Shown here one piece after another: positions 1 to 8,160 of a stretch of DNA of 32,365 bases. This DNA is from a virus: IMG/VR virus record IMGVR_UViG_3300049479_000104, positions 1 to 32,365 of that record, one strand, 5' to 3'. Each line of letters opens with the position of its first letter. Positions within the stretch are counted from its first letter, which is position 1. Both the position numbers and the translations under genes were made by a program. The notes beneath the pieces are model-generated. The model was not told the DNA's origin and made no database searches. It was given only the letters and a program-made list of their open reading frames with translations.

Positions 1-122
1 CTGAAAAGCGCGCCCGCATCAAAGCCGGATCAGGCGAAAAGATGCGGAAGCCCGGAGCCAAGGGCGCGCCGACTGCGGCTGCATTCAAGGCTTCGGCCAA
101 GACAGCAAAGAAGGCCAAGTGA
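1..122 (+). CDS. C-terminal end of a Lys/Ala-rich phage protein (partial)
   Basis: Only the last 39 codons are present; the reading frame starts at base 3 and ends at TGA 120-122. The visible peptide is very basic, rich in Lys and Ala, and ends in AKTAKKAK. The TGA overlaps the ATG of the next gene (TGATG), so it belongs to the same late operon. Short basic tails of this kind occur on phage proteins encoded near adaptor genes, but the N-terminal part lies outside the window and I do not assign a function. That the frame is real is supported by the translational coupling and by the absence of any other plausible reading. Confidence 0.6.
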   Translation, partial: EKRARIKAGSGEKMRKPGAKGAPTAAAFKASAKTAKKAK

Positions 123-427
123 TGGCAAAAACCCCGGCTTGGCAGCGCGCTGAAGGAAAAAACCCAAAAGGCGGATTAAACGCTAAGGGCCGCGCGTCTG
201 CCAAGGCTGAGGGAATGAACCTGAAGGCCCCGGTAAAGGCGGGCGACAACCCGCGCCGGGCGTCCTTCTTGGCTCGGATGGGCGGGATGCCCGGCCCAGA
301 GCGTGACGAGGATGGAAAACCCACGCGGCTTCTGTTATCACTGAACGCATGGGGCGCAAGCAGCAAGGCGGACGCCAAGGCTAAAGCCAAGGCCATTTCG
401 GCCCGCAACGAGGCAAAGAAGAAATGA
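122..427 (+). CDS. Small basic phage protein, DUF6321-like
   Basis: A 101-residue protein starting at ATG 122; the GTG at 119 is possible but the TGATG overlap with the upstream stop favours 122. It is Lys/Arg/Ala rich. The N-terminal half carries the pattern NPKGGLNAKGR, then NLKAPVKAGDNPRR and SFLARMGGMPG, which I recognise as the signature of small uncharacterised proteins (DUF6321-type) found in many marine and cyanobacterial phages. The C-terminus is an Ala/Lys helix. The role is unknown; its position next to the adaptor gene suggests a virion or packaging-related job. The family call is from memory of the motif, so the function remains open. Confidence 0.75.
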   Translation: MAKTPAWQRAEGKNPKGGLNAKGRASAKAEGMNLKAPVKAGDNPRRASFLARMGGMPGPERDEDGKPTRLLLSLNAWGASSKADAKAKAKAISARNEAKKK

Positions 428-1047
428 CCATCACGACCTATGCCACGCTCAAGACAGCCGTCGCGGATTTTCTGAACCGCGACGATCTTACGTCTGTCGT
501 TCCGACCTTCATCGCGTTGGCCGAGGCTGACATGCAGCGCAAGGTGCGTCACTGGCGGATGGAAACCAGATCGACCGCCCAGCTTGACACGCAATTCAGC
601 GCCATTCCGTCCGATTGGGCTGAGACAATCCGCTTCTACCTGACATCAGGCGAAACCGCGCGGCTTGAGTTGCTCAGCCATGCCGAACTCTTGGACCGCA
701 AGCAGCGTGCCGGTGCCGTCAATGGTCAGCCCTACTACTACGCCATGACGGGTTCGCAGTTTGAACTCTACCCGGTGCCGGATGGGGTCTACACGGGCGA
801 ACTGCTTTACTTCGCCAAAATCCCGGCCCTGTCGGATGCTGCCACGACCAACTGGCTCCTGACAGACAGCCCAGATGCCTACCTCTACGGCGCTTTGGTT
901 CATGCCGCGCCATACCTGAAGGACGACGCCCGCATTCAAGTTTGGGCTGCGCTCTATCAATCCGCTATCGACAACCTCAACGCAGCCTCGGACAGCGCCC
1001 GCTACAGTGGCACGGGCCTCCGCATGAAGATTAGGAACGTGTCATGA
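424..1047 (+). CDS. Head-tail adaptor protein (SU10 adaptor-like)
   Basis: A 207-residue protein whose ATG overlaps the upstream TGA by 4 nt. The N-terminal helix pattern VVPTFIALAEADMQRKVR, the central YYAMTGSQFELYPVPDG followed by GELLYFAKIPAL, and the later TNWLLTDSPDAYLYGALV and APYLKDDARIQVW are the hallmarks of the phage adaptor family typified by phage SU10. In podoviruses this protein forms the ring between the portal and the tail nozzle. Length matches the family (about 200 residues). Unusually, it lies about 11 kb upstream of the portal gene, at the start of the tail gene block, not directly after portal and capsid. Confidence 0.85.
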   Translation: MTITTYATLKTAVADFLNRDDLTSVVPTFIALAEADMQRKVRHWRMETRSTAQLDTQFSAIPSDWAETIRFYLTSGETARLELLSHAELLDRKQRAGAVNGQPYYYAMTGSQFELYPVPDGVYTGELLYFAKIPALSDAATTNWLLTDSPDAYLYGALVHAAPYLKDDARIQVWAALYQSAIDNLNAASDSARYSGTGLRMKIRNVS

Positions 1048-1430
1048 GCCTCACAAACTCGTTCGAAACCAGCGTCCTGACATGGCTGCTGACCAACGGG
1101 ACGCCTTCTCCCGCACGCCCGACCGCTTGGTATCTGGGCCTGTTTACGGCTGCACCGGGCGAAAGCGGTGGCGGCACCGAGATTTCGGGCAGCGGATATA
1201 CCCGCGAGGCCGTGACCTTCACTGTGTCCGGCAACACCGCTTCGAATGACGCGGCAATCGAGTTTCCGACTGCATCGGGAAGCTGGGGAACTGTCACGCA
1301 CGCGGCCATCTTTGACGCCGAAACCTCGGGCAACATGATCGCCTACGCCTCGCTGACGGCTTCCAAGGCCATCGACACGGGCGATGTCTTGCGTATCCCC
1401 ACGGGCGATCTGGACGTGACGCTCGACTAA
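1044..1430 (+). CDS. Gp80-like phage tail fibre/structural protein
   Basis: 128 residues; the ATG overlaps the adaptor stop (ATGA). Key features are WYLGLFTAAPGE, a Gly-rich GGGTEISGSGYTRE segment, then alternating beta-strand sequence ending in a short Asp-rich tail. This arrangement is typical of small proteins annotated as phage tail fibre or Gp80-like in many phages. It is probably a beta-sandwich capsid decoration or tail-associated protein. The next gene follows after 12 nt with its own strong Shine-Dalgarno. The family assignment is fairly good, the precise virion location is not known. Confidence 0.7.
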   Translation: MSLTNSFETSVLTWLLTNGTPSPARPTAWYLGLFTAAPGESGGGTEISGSGYTREAVTFTVSGNTASNDAAIEFPTASGSWGTVTHAAIFDAETSGNMIAYASLTASKAIDTGDVLRIPTGDLDVTLD

Positions 1431-1442
1431 GGAGGGCCAGCC

Positions 1443-2162
1443 GTGACGACCTATTCGCCGGGATATGGCCGGGGCAGTTACGGCATCCGCCTCTATGGCT
1501 ACGATGGAAGCATCAAGGACGCGGCGGCAACGGCTTCCGCGTCTGTTGCTGTTTCGGCATCAGCGGTTCGAATAAAGGACGCATCGGCCACCGTCTCGAT
1601 TGCTGCAAGTGCATCCGCCGCATCGCAGCGTGTCAGGGAGGTTACCGCCACGGTTTCTGTGGCCGCCAGCGTCTCGGCATCAGGCCAGCGTTTCCGTGAG
1701 GTTTCGGCTGCTGTGTCGGCATCGGCCAGCCTGTCCCTTGACGCGCAAAGGGTTAGACAGGCTTCTGCGGCGGCCTCTGCGGCTGCATCCGTCTCCGTTG
1801 CTGGCGAGCGGGTTCGAGAGGTTCGTGCAGTCATTTCTGCGGCTTTGTCGGCCACGGCGGCCAGCGAGGCGGTCATCAATGCGTCTGCGTCTGCATCCTG
1901 TGCCGCCAGCGTAACATCAGCTTGCGAGCGTGTGCGTCTTGCTAGTGCGTTGGCTGCAATTTCGTGTATAGTGTCGGCAACGGCGATCAAGAAGTGGGAG
2001 CCGGGCCAGAATACTTCTGAGACGTGGACGCCGCAGGGCAACACATCCGAGACGTGGACGGCTCAATCAGACACGGCGGAAACGTGGTCTCCGCAATCTG
2101 ACACAAGTGAAACATGGGTTCCGGCTGGTGATACGGCTGAAACTTGGACCCAAGCGGCATAA
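1443..2162 (+). CDS. Ala/Ser-rich tandem-repeat structural protein
   Basis: 239 residues from GTG 1443, preceded by AAGGAGGG at good spacing. Three parts are visible: a short Gly/Tyr-rich head (residues 1-23), eight copies of an exactly 20-residue repeat (about 24-183), and five copies of a 10-residue repeat (190-239). The 20-residue unit has a basic/acidic cap (R-E-V or I-K-D) followed by alternating small residues (Ala, Ser, Val), compatible with a beta-solenoid or a regular fibrous rod. The 10-residue unit is (N/D)T(S/A)ETWxxxx, with an invariant Thr-Trp pair. I do not recognise a family. Its place between Gp80-like and S74-fibre genes suggests a tail-fibre or virion-surface component. Two Cys residues occur only in the later repeats. 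Confidence 0.7.
   Translation: MTTYSPGYGRGSYGIRLYGYDGSIKDAAATASASVAVSASAVRIKDASATVSIAASASAASQRVREVTATVSVAASVSASGQRFREVSAAVSASASLSLDAQRVRQASAAASAAASVSVAGERVREVRAVISAALSATAASEAVINASASASCAASVTSACERVRLASALAAISCIVSATAIKKWEPGQNTSETWTPQGNTSETWTAQSDTAETWSPQSDTSETWVPAGDTAETWTQAA
1512..1991 (+). repeat. Eight 60-nt coding repeats (20-residue unit)
   Basis: The repeat is precise in protein length but diverged in DNA, so it has been kept by selection on the protein and is not a recent DNA duplication. Each unit runs from one (R/K)-x-V/A cap to the next, for example [20 protein letters not shown]. Confidence 0.8.
2010..2159 (+). repeat. Five 30-nt coding repeats (10-residue SETW unit)
   Basis: Five back-to-back units of (N/D)-T-(S/A)-E-T-W plus four variable residues form the C-terminus of the repeat protein. 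Codons for the same residues vary between copies (acgtgg, acatgg, acttgg), again pointing to older, protein-level conservation. Confidence 0.85.
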
Positions 2163-2173
2163 GGGCGGCGAAA

Positions 2174-3382
2174 ATGGCAGATACAACCACAACTACTTTT
2201 GGCCTCGTTAAGCCCGAGGTTGGCGCGTCCGAAGATACTTGGGGCGGCAAGATCAACGACAACCTCGACGATCTGGACGATCTGCTCGACGGCACGACGG
2301 CGATCAAGCCGAACTTGTCCGAGGGGCTGTGGAAGGTGGGCGGCACGGCTGTCACATCGACGGCTGCCGAATTGAATATTCTTGATGGTGTGACGGCGTC
2401 CACTGCTGAATTGAACATTTTGGACGGTGTCACTGCGTCCACTGCCGAATTGAACCAGCTTGACACCAACACCTTCACGGCTGATATCACCATCCCCGAC
2501 AAAATCATCCATTCTGGCGACACCAACACCGCCATTCGCTTCCCTGCGGCTGATACCGTGACGGTGGAGACGGCTGGGGCTGAGCGGCTTCGGGTGGATA
2601 GTTCGGGCAACCTCGGTTTGGGGGTTACGCCGAGTGCTTGGGCCGCATCGTTTCGCGCTTTACAGATGGGTAGCCGCTCAGCGGTATACCAAGACAGCAG
2701 CGCTGCAACAGCGGTTGCAAACAATATCTACAACGATGGCACGAACAAATACATAGCTTCTGCTGCTGCAACTGTAGCATTGCAGGAAGAAGGTGCTCAC
2801 AAATGGTTCACCGCCCCCTCCGGCACCGCAGGCAACGCGATTACGTTTACCGAACGCGCCCGCATCGACAGCAGCGGGAACCTGCTGGTGGGGACGACTT
2901 CGCTAACAGGCGGCGGCTCTGTTCGCATGGCGGTCGAAAGTGACGGAGCAGCTCTTGCGCCTCTAGGCATCGGCAACAATGCCGCTGGAACGGGCAGCAG
3001 CGGTAGCGTTATCTTCCGCCGTAACGGCTCTGGGACTGGGAGTATCAGCGTTACCGGGACGGCCACCGCCTACAACACCTCCTCCGACTACCGCCTGAAA
3101 GAGAACGTCCAGCCCATGCAGGATGCTCTGGCGGTTATCGCCCAGTTGAACCCTGTGACCTACACATGGAAGGCTGACGGCTCGGACGGCCAAGGCTTCA
3201 TCGCGCATGAACTGCAAGCTGTGGTTCCTGACTGCGTGACGGGTGAGAAGGACGCTGTAGATGCCGAGGGCAACCCGCAGTATCAGGGCGTAGACACCTC
3301 GTTCTTGGTCGCCACTCTCGTTAAGGCCGTTCAGGAACTCAAAGCAGAGGTTGATAGCCTCCGCGCACAACTTAACCCCTAA
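2174..3382 (+). CDS. Tail fibre with C-terminal S74 intramolecular chaperone domain
   Basis: 402 residues from ATG 2174, which has AAGGGCGG upstream and avoids overlap with the previous stop; a longer in-frame form from 2144 would lack such a site. N-terminus: [19 protein letters not shown], a common anchor of short tail fibres. Residues about 63-97 hold tandem [13 protein letters not shown] repeats. A beta-rich shaft follows, with the recurrent signature [13 protein letters not shown]. The C-terminal region from about residue 303 begins [12 protein letters not shown] and contains [13 protein letters not shown] and a final coiled coil: the peptidase S74/intramolecular chaperone domain, which trimerises the fibre and cuts itself off just before the Ser of S-D. 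Likely a host-recognition fibre. Confidence 0.9.
   Translation: MADTTTTTFGLVKPEVGASEDTWGGKINDNLDDLDDLLDGTTAIKPNLSEGLWKVGGTAVTSTAAELNILDGVTASTAELNILDGVTASTAELNQLDTNTFTADITIPDKIIHSGDTNTAIRFPAADTVTVETAGAERLRVDSSGNLGLGVTPSAWAASFRALQMGSRSAVYQDSSAATAVANNIYNDGTNKYIASAAATVALQEEGAHKWFTAPSGTAGNAITFTERARIDSSGNLLVGTTSLTGGGSVRMAVESDGAALAPLGIGNNAAGTGSSGSVIFRRNGSGTGSISVTGTATAYNTSSDYRLKENVQPMQDALAVIAQLNPVTYTWKADGSDGQGFIAHELQAVVPDCVTGEKDAVDAEGNPQYQGVDTSFLVATLVKAVQELKAEVDSLRAQLNP
2360..2464 (+). repeat. Tandem 39-nt repeats encoding [13 protein letters not shown]
   Basis: Two full and one partial copy in the fibre gene. The unit is a widely seen fibre-shaft repeat; copies differ at several synonymous sites. 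Confidence 0.75.
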
Positions 3383-3401
3383 CCCCGAAAGGAGGATCAC
3401 G

Positions 3402-3614
3402 ATGGCCGAGAAAAAACCAAACGTCATCACGATCAACGACAAAGACTACACCGAAGACCAACTGACGGACGAGCAGAAGATGCTTATCAATCACGTTGCT
3501 GATCTGGACCGCAAAATCGGTTCGACACGGTTCAACCTTGACCAGCTTCAGGTTGGCCGTGATGCCTTCGTCAACATGCTCACCGCCTCGCTGGCACAAG
3601 GAGAAACCGAATGA
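3402..3614 (+). CDS. Small phage protein, DUF6447-like
   Basis: 70 residues from ATG 3402, which follows a perfect AAAGGAGG; longer in-frame starts upstream lie inside the fibre gene. The sequence starts with a charged lead, then TINDKDYTEDQLTDEQKML, a predicted helical pair with LDRKIGSTRFNLDQLQVGRD and an Ala/Leu end. This matches small helical DUF6447-type proteins common in marine phages. Function unknown. It overlaps the next gene by 4 nt, and the pair also occurs next to tail fibre genes in T4-like cyanophages (from memory), so a role in fibre assembly is conceivable but not shown. Confidence 0.75.
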   Translation: MAEKKPNVITINDKDYTEDQLTDEQKMLINHVADLDRKIGSTRFNLDQLQVGRDAFVNMLTASLAQGETE

Positions 3615-3913
3615 CCGCCGTCATCACTTGGAAGATTTCCCAACTCGACCGCAATGCCGCTGATGGTGGTGTGACGACCGCCCACTGGACCGTGACTGCC
3701 ATCGATGGTGACCACAGCGCCTCCGCATATAGCACCGCAGGCTTCACCCCTGACGCCACCGCAGCGGGCTTCAAGCCTTACGACAGCCTCACCGAAGCCG
3801 ACGTTCTGGCATGGGTCTGGGGTTCTGTGGACAAGGACGCCGCAGAGGCATCGCTGGAAGCCCAGATCGAAGCTCAGAAGAACCCGGTAACCCTGAACGG
3901 CTTGCCTTGGTGA
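3611..3913 (+). CDS. Conserved phage protein, DUF7936-like
   Basis: 100 residues, ATG overlapping the upstream TGA. The pattern ITWKISQLDRNAADGGV, TAHWTVTAIDGDHSAS and a C-terminal half with LTEADVLAWVWG, an Ala/Glu helix (EASLEAQIEAQKNP) and a terminal GLPW is shared with a small family found in cyanophages and other marine phages (DUF7936-type). It probably forms a beta-sandwich followed by a helix. The biochemical role is unknown. The neighbour before it is the DUF6447-like gene, and this pairing supports both calls. Confidence 0.75.
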   Translation: MTAVITWKISQLDRNAADGGVTTAHWTVTAIDGDHSASAYSTAGFTPDATAAGFKPYDSLTEADVLAWVWGSVDKDAAEASLEAQIEAQKNPVTLNGLPW

Positions 3914-3917
3914 TCTG

Positions 3918-4142
3918 ATGTTCGCGCTGGATAAGCAGGCGCACTTCTGGGCTGGCATGGCCATCGCTTGCTTCTGCGTGGCTTACGGCACGGCTCCATG
4001 GGCGGCTTTCGTGTTCACGGCCATTGTTGCTGCGGGCAAAGAAGTCTGGGATAAAGTAAGCGGCACTGGCACGTTGGACTTCTGGGACTTTGTGGCCACG
4101 TCGGTTGGTGCTATGGTTGTGCTTCCACTTGAGGTGATCTGA
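3918..4142 (+). CDS. Small two-helix membrane protein (DKxxH type)
   Basis: 74 residues. It begins with LDKQAHFWAG, followed by one hydrophobic segment (about 11-37), then GKEVWDKVSGTGTLDFWD and a second hydrophobic stretch (about 58-72). The D-K-x-x-H start, the central GKE-x-x-D and the D-F-x-D motif resemble the DUF2279/YfiM-like group of small membrane or lipoprotein-like proteins. In phages such proteins are seen among late genes and have been guessed to act as holins; here it is far from the endolysin, so that is uncertain. The start follows the previous stop by 4 nt and the stop overlaps the next ATG. Confidence 0.65.
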   Translation: MFALDKQAHFWAGMAIACFCVAYGTAPWAAFVFTAIVAAGKEVWDKVSGTGTLDFWDFVATSVGAMVVLPLEVI

Positions 4143-5617
4143 TGCCCCTAGTCCCGCTCGCCATTCCACCGGGTGTCTACCGCAACGGGACCGACTATCA
4201 GTCGTCGGGCCGTTGGCGTGACGCCAGCCTCATCCGCTGGACGGAAGGCACCATGCAGCCAATCGGCGGGTGGGCGGCGCGTGCTACCATCGAGACCAAC
4301 AAGAAGGTGCGCGGGTCTATTGCGTGGCGTCAAAACAACGGCACGCGCTGGATCGCTGCGGGAACCTATCAAAAGCTGTTTGTCGTGTCGCCAACGGCTA
4401 CAGTTGACATCACGCCGACCGGCTTTACCGCAGGCCAAGAGAGCGCCACGCAAAACCTCGGCTTCGGCGGTGGGGCCTATGGCAATTACCTCTACGGAAC
4501 GCCCCGCCAAGACGAAGGGGCCTACGATGAAGCCACCTCTTGGAGCCTCGACACTTGGGGCGAATACCTCGTGGCCTGCTCGGGCTCGGACGGCAAGATT
4601 TACGAGTGGCAACTGAACGTCGCCAACGATGCGGCCATCATCGCCAATGCGCCGACCAACAATCTCGGCATTATCGTAACCGAGGAGCGTTTCCTGTTCG
4701 CCCTTGGCGCTGGCGGGAATGCTCGCAAGGTGCAGTGGTCTGACCGTGAGGACAACACCACTTGGACGCCTGCGGCCACGAACGAGGCGGGCGATCTTGA
4801 GTTGCAGACCTCGGGCCAGATCATGCTGGGCATCAAGGGGCGCGGGCAGACGCTGATCCTCACCGATCAAGACGCCCACGCGGCCACATATCAAGGCCCG
4901 CCCTTTGTCTATGGCTTCGAACGTGTGGGATCGGCCTGCGGAGCCATCTCCCGGCATTGCGCCGCGACTGTTGACCGTGGCGTGTTCTGGATGGGCAATC
5001 GCGGCTTCTTCGCGTTCGCTGGTGGTCAGGTGCAGGACGTGCCTTGCGATGTGTCGGACTACGTTTTCAACAACATCAGCGCCTCGCAAAAGAGCAAAAT
5101 CCACGCGGTGACCAACGCCAAATTCAATGAAATCTGGTGGTTTTACCCGTCAGGTCCGGGTGAGGAATGCGACAGCTATGTCGTTTTCAACTACGAGGAA
5201 AACCATTGGACCATCGGTAGCTTGGCTCGCACGTCCGGCATTGACGTTGGTGTGTTCAACACGCCGATTTGGTTTGGAACAAACGGCATCGCCTACAACC
5301 ACGAAAGCGGCTTCAACCTGAACAGTGAAACTGTCTTTGCCGAGAGCGGTCCGTTTGAAATCGGGGCTGGCGATACGACGATGATGGCGTCTATGCTGAT
5401 CCCCGACGAAAAGACGCGAGGCCAAGTCACCGTGACGTTCAAGACGCGGTTTTATCCGAACGACACTGAGCGGTCTTATGGCCCCTACAGCATGACCGCG
5501 CCGACCGATGTTCGCTTTACCGGGCGGCAGGTTGCAATGCGGGTGACGGGCGCTGCCAATGATAGCTGGCGCTGGGGTGTTCCGCGCATTGACGCCATCC
5601 CCGGAGGCCGCCGTTGA
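4142..5617 (+). CDS. Tail nozzle/stabilisation-like structural protein
   Basis: 491 residues, ATG overlapping the previous TGA. The N-terminus carries IPPGVYRNGTDYQSSGRW, then RWTEGTMQPIGGW; the body is a series of beta-strand blades with Trp/Gly turns (GTRWIAAGTYQKLFV, VQWSDREDNTTWTP, GVFWMGNRGFF, NEIWWFYPSGP, VVFNYEENHWTIG). This resembles large beta-propeller-like podovirus tail proteins that plug or extend the tail below the adaptor (P22 gp10 or nozzle type). It lies in the same operon as the adaptor. I am fairly sure of a virion role, less so of nozzle identity. Confidence 0.65.
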   Translation: MPLVPLAIPPGVYRNGTDYQSSGRWRDASLIRWTEGTMQPIGGWAARATIETNKKVRGSIAWRQNNGTRWIAAGTYQKLFVVSPTATVDITPTGFTAGQESATQNLGFGGGAYGNYLYGTPRQDEGAYDEATSWSLDTWGEYLVACSGSDGKIYEWQLNVANDAAIIANAPTNNLGIIVTEERFLFALGAGGNARKVQWSDREDNTTWTPAATNEAGDLELQTSGQIMLGIKGRGQTLILTDQDAHAATYQGPPFVYGFERVGSACGAISRHCAATVDRGVFWMGNRGFFAFAGGQVQDVPCDVSDYVFNNISASQKSKIHAVTNAKFNEIWWFYPSGPGEECDSYVVFNYEENHWTIGSLARTSGIDVGVFNTPIWFGTNGIAYNHESGFNLNSETVFAESGPFEIGAGDTTMMASMLIPDEKTRGQVTVTFKTRFYPNDTERSYGPYSMTAPTDVRFTGRQVAMRVTGAANDSWRWGVPRIDAIPGGRR

Positions 5618-6267
5618 GATTTGGCATCCCACCTATCGGACAAGACATTCGCATTTGGGGCGAGGATTTGCGGCGCTTCTTGGGTCGGTTTTGGGATAAC
5701 GTCAGCTTCAAGGTTGACGGTGCCACGCCGACATCAAACGGCGTTTTGCTGTGGGACGACGTGAACGGCTACCCGGTCATCTCGAAGAACAATGAGTGGC
5801 GGCAGATCGTGCTGGCGGACGGTTTCGCCGTCTTTGGCCAAGACGCTGACATCACGGCTGCGGCGGTAAACACGGCTTATAAAATTGCGCTAGATAACAT
5901 TTCTGCGCAAGGAATAACCTTAACCGGCTCGCCGCTGACCGAGATTACGTTTGTTGAGGGCGGGCTTTACAAGATTTCGTTCACGGCGCAGATCAGCAGC
6001 ACGTCCGCGAGCCAAGTCAATTTCCGCTTCTGGCCACGCAAGAACGGCACTGACGTGACGGGCAGCACCATCGTTGCCAGCTTGCACAACAACGGCGCGA
6101 CATTCGTGGTCAGCCGTTGCGCCATTTTCAGCTTCGCGGCTGGGGATGTCTTGAATGTCATGTGGGCGACTGACAGCACGAGCGGATACCTGCACGCGCA
6201 TGTGGCGACGGCTTACGCCCCAGCCGCGCCGTCCGTGACGCTTGCCATCACTCGGGTGCAGGCATGA
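5614..6267 (+). CDS. Virion surface protein with C-terminal C1q/TNF-like fold
   Basis: 217 residues starting at TTG 5614, with GGAGG six nt upstream and a 4-nt overlap with the previous stop (TTGA). The N-terminal third has a short helix (RIWGEDLRRFLGRFWDNV). From about residue 85 to the end the alternating strands, with ITLTGSPLTEITFVEGGLYK, FTAQISSTSASQVNFRFW, a Ser/Thr-rich loop and the final VTLAITRVQA, look like a C1q/TNF-type jelly roll, a fold used repeatedly in phage receptor-binding tips. Neighbours are the nozzle-like protein and a GNAT-like protein. Likely trimeric adhesin or head-fibre protein; inference from fold pattern only. Confidence 0.65.
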   Translation: MRFGIPPIGQDIRIWGEDLRRFLGRFWDNVSFKVDGATPTSNGVLLWDDVNGYPVISKNNEWRQIVLADGFAVFGQDADITAAAVNTAYKIALDNISAQGITLTGSPLTEITFVEGGLYKISFTAQISSTSASQVNFRFWPRKNGTDVTGSTIVASLHNNGATFVVSRCAIFSFAAGDVLNVMWATDSTSGYLHAHVATAYAPAAPSVTLAITRVQA

Positions 6268-6623
6268 CGCTCTTGGAGCATTGCCGCAAGTGGATCGAGG
6301 ACGCCTTGGAATACAGCGGCGGATCGCATGATTTCCAAGATGTCGTGGACGGGATTCTGGCTGGCCGGATGCAGTTGTGGCCTGCCGAAAAGGGGTGCGC
6401 TGTCACCGAGATTGTGCTATACCCTAAGAAAAGTGTCCTGCACGTTTTTTTAGCCGGTGGTGAGATGGAGACAATCGTGAACATGATTGATTCCGCCGTT
6501 GCTTGGGGAAAGACACAGGGCTGCACTTCAATGACAATCGCCGGGCGACGTGGCTGGGAGCGAGTTCTTGCGAAGCACGGATACAAGCCAGTGATGACGG
6601 TGTTGGAAAGGGACTTTGAATGA
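6264..6623 (+). CDS. GNAT-fold-like conserved podovirus protein
   Basis: 119 residues, ATG overlapping the upstream TGA. After an N-terminal helix, the sequence LWPAEKGCAVTEIVLYPKK, LHVFLAGGEMETIVNMID, AVAWGKTQGCTSMTI, GRRGWERVLAKHGYKP follows the strand-helix order of GNAT acetyltransferases, including the closing G-W-E-R and G-Y elements. This short family recurs in podoviruses between tail and internal-protein genes. The canonical acetyl-CoA loop (R/Q-x-x-G-x-G/A) is not evident, so it may be a structural descendant with no acetyltransferase activity. Role unknown. Confidence 0.65.
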   Translation: MTLLEHCRKWIEDALEYSGGSHDFQDVVDGILAGRMQLWPAEKGCAVTEIVLYPKKSVLHVFLAGGEMETIVNMIDSAVAWGKTQGCTSMTIAGRRGWERVLAKHGYKPVMTVLERDFE

Positions 6624-7483
6624 GCGGTGGCGGCAAGGGTGGCAAGTCCACCACGGAAGTCAAAATCCCAGAATGGCTCGAGTCTGCCGCGCGCAGCAAC
6701 ATCGGGCGCGCCGAGAACGTGGCTGGCCTTGGGTACACGCCCTATTACGGCCCGGACGTTGCTGCGATGACGCCGATGCAGACGGCGGCTGGCCAAGGCA
6801 TCAACACGGCTGCGGGCGCGTTTGGCCTTGGGACCACCGATCTGTCGATGGGAATGCCTGCGCCTCGGACATTCGCTGGCGGCGTGCAGGGCTACTCGTC
6901 TGGCGGCCTCTACGATCAGTCGCTGTCTGAATTGCAGCGCCGCGCACCGGGCCAATACAACGCCATCACGGGCATGTTCATCAACCCGCAGACGGGTGCC
7001 GCGCCTCTTAGCTTCGGTTCGTCTGTTCCGGCCATGCCGCCGATGGCAGCCGCGCCTGTGACCTATCCCCAGCCTGTCGTTGATCGTGGCGGCTCTGACC
7101 GCGCGCCTTTGGCGTTTGGTGGTGGTGGTTCGTCTGCATCGGCCCCCGCGGCTGGCGGCTTCACTGGCATTCGCGACATGTTCGACGGCGGCGGCGCTGG
7201 TCGCAGTGGTTCGACATTCTCAGGCGGCCCGCTCTCTGGCGCTGCCAACCGGGCTGGCATTTCGCCTGTTGCCGCCGCGCCCGCGCCTGCTCCTGCGCGA
7301 ACCGTTACGACAGCATCTAATACAGCCGCGAGAGAACGCGAAACGCGCGAACGTGCCGCAGCAAGCGCCGCAAACCGGGCGGCAGCAAGCAAAGCCCAGC
7401 GCGAAGCCGGAGAAGGCAAGGGCGGGAAGTCTGGTCCTAAAGGCGGCAGTTCCAGCGGCGGCAGCAATAAGGGACGGAGATAA
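6620..7483 (+). CDS. Gly/Ser/Ala-rich internal virion protein candidate
   Basis: 287 residues, ATG overlapping the previous stop. The N-terminus has KIPEWLESAARSNIGRAENV and YYGPDVAAMTPMQTAAGQGI, a pattern typical of podovirus internal or ejected proteins that begin with a helix followed by the Y-x-G-P-x-V-A-x-x-T-x-x-Q element. The middle is Pro/Gly/Ser rich and probably disordered (MPPMAAAPVTYPQP, FGGGGSS). The last 60 residues are a highly charged Arg/Ala/Glu helix followed by a Gly/Lys/Ser tail, possibly nucleic-acid binding. Next gene follows after 2 nt. Virion location is inferred from context. Confidence 0.65.
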   Translation: MSGGGKGGKSTTEVKIPEWLESAARSNIGRAENVAGLGYTPYYGPDVAAMTPMQTAAGQGINTAAGAFGLGTTDLSMGMPAPRTFAGGVQGYSSGGLYDQSLSELQRRAPGQYNAITGMFINPQTGAAPLSFGSSVPAMPPMAAAPVTYPQPVVDRGGSDRAPLAFGGGGSSASAPAAGGFTGIRDMFDGGGAGRSGSTFSGGPLSGAANRAGISPVAAAPAPAPARTVTTASNTAARERETRERAAASAANRAAASKAQREAGEGKGGKSGPKGGSSSGGSNKGRR

Positions 7484-7485
7484 TC

Positions 7486-8160
7486 ATGGCAGGCGGCGCA
7501 AACCCCCAAAACGTGCAGGCCCCCAACTTCGGCGGCAACGTGTTCCAGCAATCGCAACAGGCGCTGACCGGCGCTTTGCAAGGCACGACGGCGGCTGGCA
7601 TGAACATGCCCGACATCTCGGCCTTCCAGAACCCCTACACCCAGCAAGTCATTGACACCACGATGGCCGATCTGGAACGCCAGCGCCTGATGCAGCAAAA
7701 CCAGCTTGGCGCGCAGGCTTCGGCTGCCGGTGCCTTCGGCGGATCGCGTCAGGGCATTGCCGAGGCTGAAACTAACCGCGCCTTCGCACAACAGGGCGGC
7801 CAGCTTGCGGCCCAGCTTCGCCAGCAAGGGTTCAACACCGCTCTCGGTGCCGCTCAGGGTCAGCAGGGCCAACAGCTTGCAGCCGCAGGTCAGCTTGGCA
7901 ATCTGGCGCAGCAGGGCTTCAACATGGGCCAATCCATCAACCAGCAGCAGCAGCAGTTCGGCACGATGCAGCAGGCCATCAATCAGGCCCTGATCGACGC
8001 CGCACGCGCGCAATATGGCGGCTTCACCGGAGCGCCTATGGCTTCGTTGTCGGCACCTCTGGCGGCTGTCGGTGCGGCCAACATGGGGCAAAACACCTCA
8101 ACGCAGACCCAGCGTCCGGGCCTGTTTAACTATCTGTCGCTTGGTCTTGGGGCGCTGTAA
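7486..8160 (+). CDS. Gln/Ala-rich internal or ejection protein
   Basis: 224 residues. Contains the conserved podovirus motif FQNPYTQQVIDTTMADLERQ and GAQASAAGAFGGSRQGIAE, followed by long Gln/Ala-rich amphipathic helices (LAAQLRQQGFNTALGAAQGQ) including a run of five Gln. Such proteins are encoded between tail genes and lysozyme-type ejection proteins and are thought to be internal virion or DNA-ejection components. The stop overlaps the ATG of the glucosaminidase gene, so the two are translationally coupled. No signal peptide or transmembrane segment is evident. Confidence 0.7.
   Translation: MAGGANPQNVQAPNFGGNVFQQSQQALTGALQGTTAAGMNMPDISAFQNPYTQQVIDTTMADLERQRLMQQNQLGAQASAAGAFGGSRQGIAEAETNRAFAQQGGQLAAQLRQQGFNTALGAAQGQQGQQLAAAGQLGNLAQQGFNMGQSINQQQQQFGTMQQAINQALIDAARAQYGGFTGAPMASLSAPLAAVGAANMGQNTSTQTQRPGLFNYLSLGLGAL

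Noticed and set aside
1499-2044. 181-codon minus-strand open frame across the repeat protein
   Set aside because: Its Ala/Asp/Thr repeats are only the complement of the plus-strand repeats; the plus strand has the good ribosome site.
2010-2159. Short regular repeats suggesting a CRISPR array
   Set aside because: The 30-nt units are contiguous, in frame and coding (SETW repeats); no spacers.
4148-5104. 318-codon minus-strand open frame
   Set aside because: Antisense shadow of the nozzle-like gene; no domain, no Shine-Dalgarno context.
7063-8091. 342-codon minus-strand open frame
   Set aside because: Antisense to the Gln/Ala-rich internal protein; Leu/Arg/His bias reflects the complement of CAG and GCC codons.
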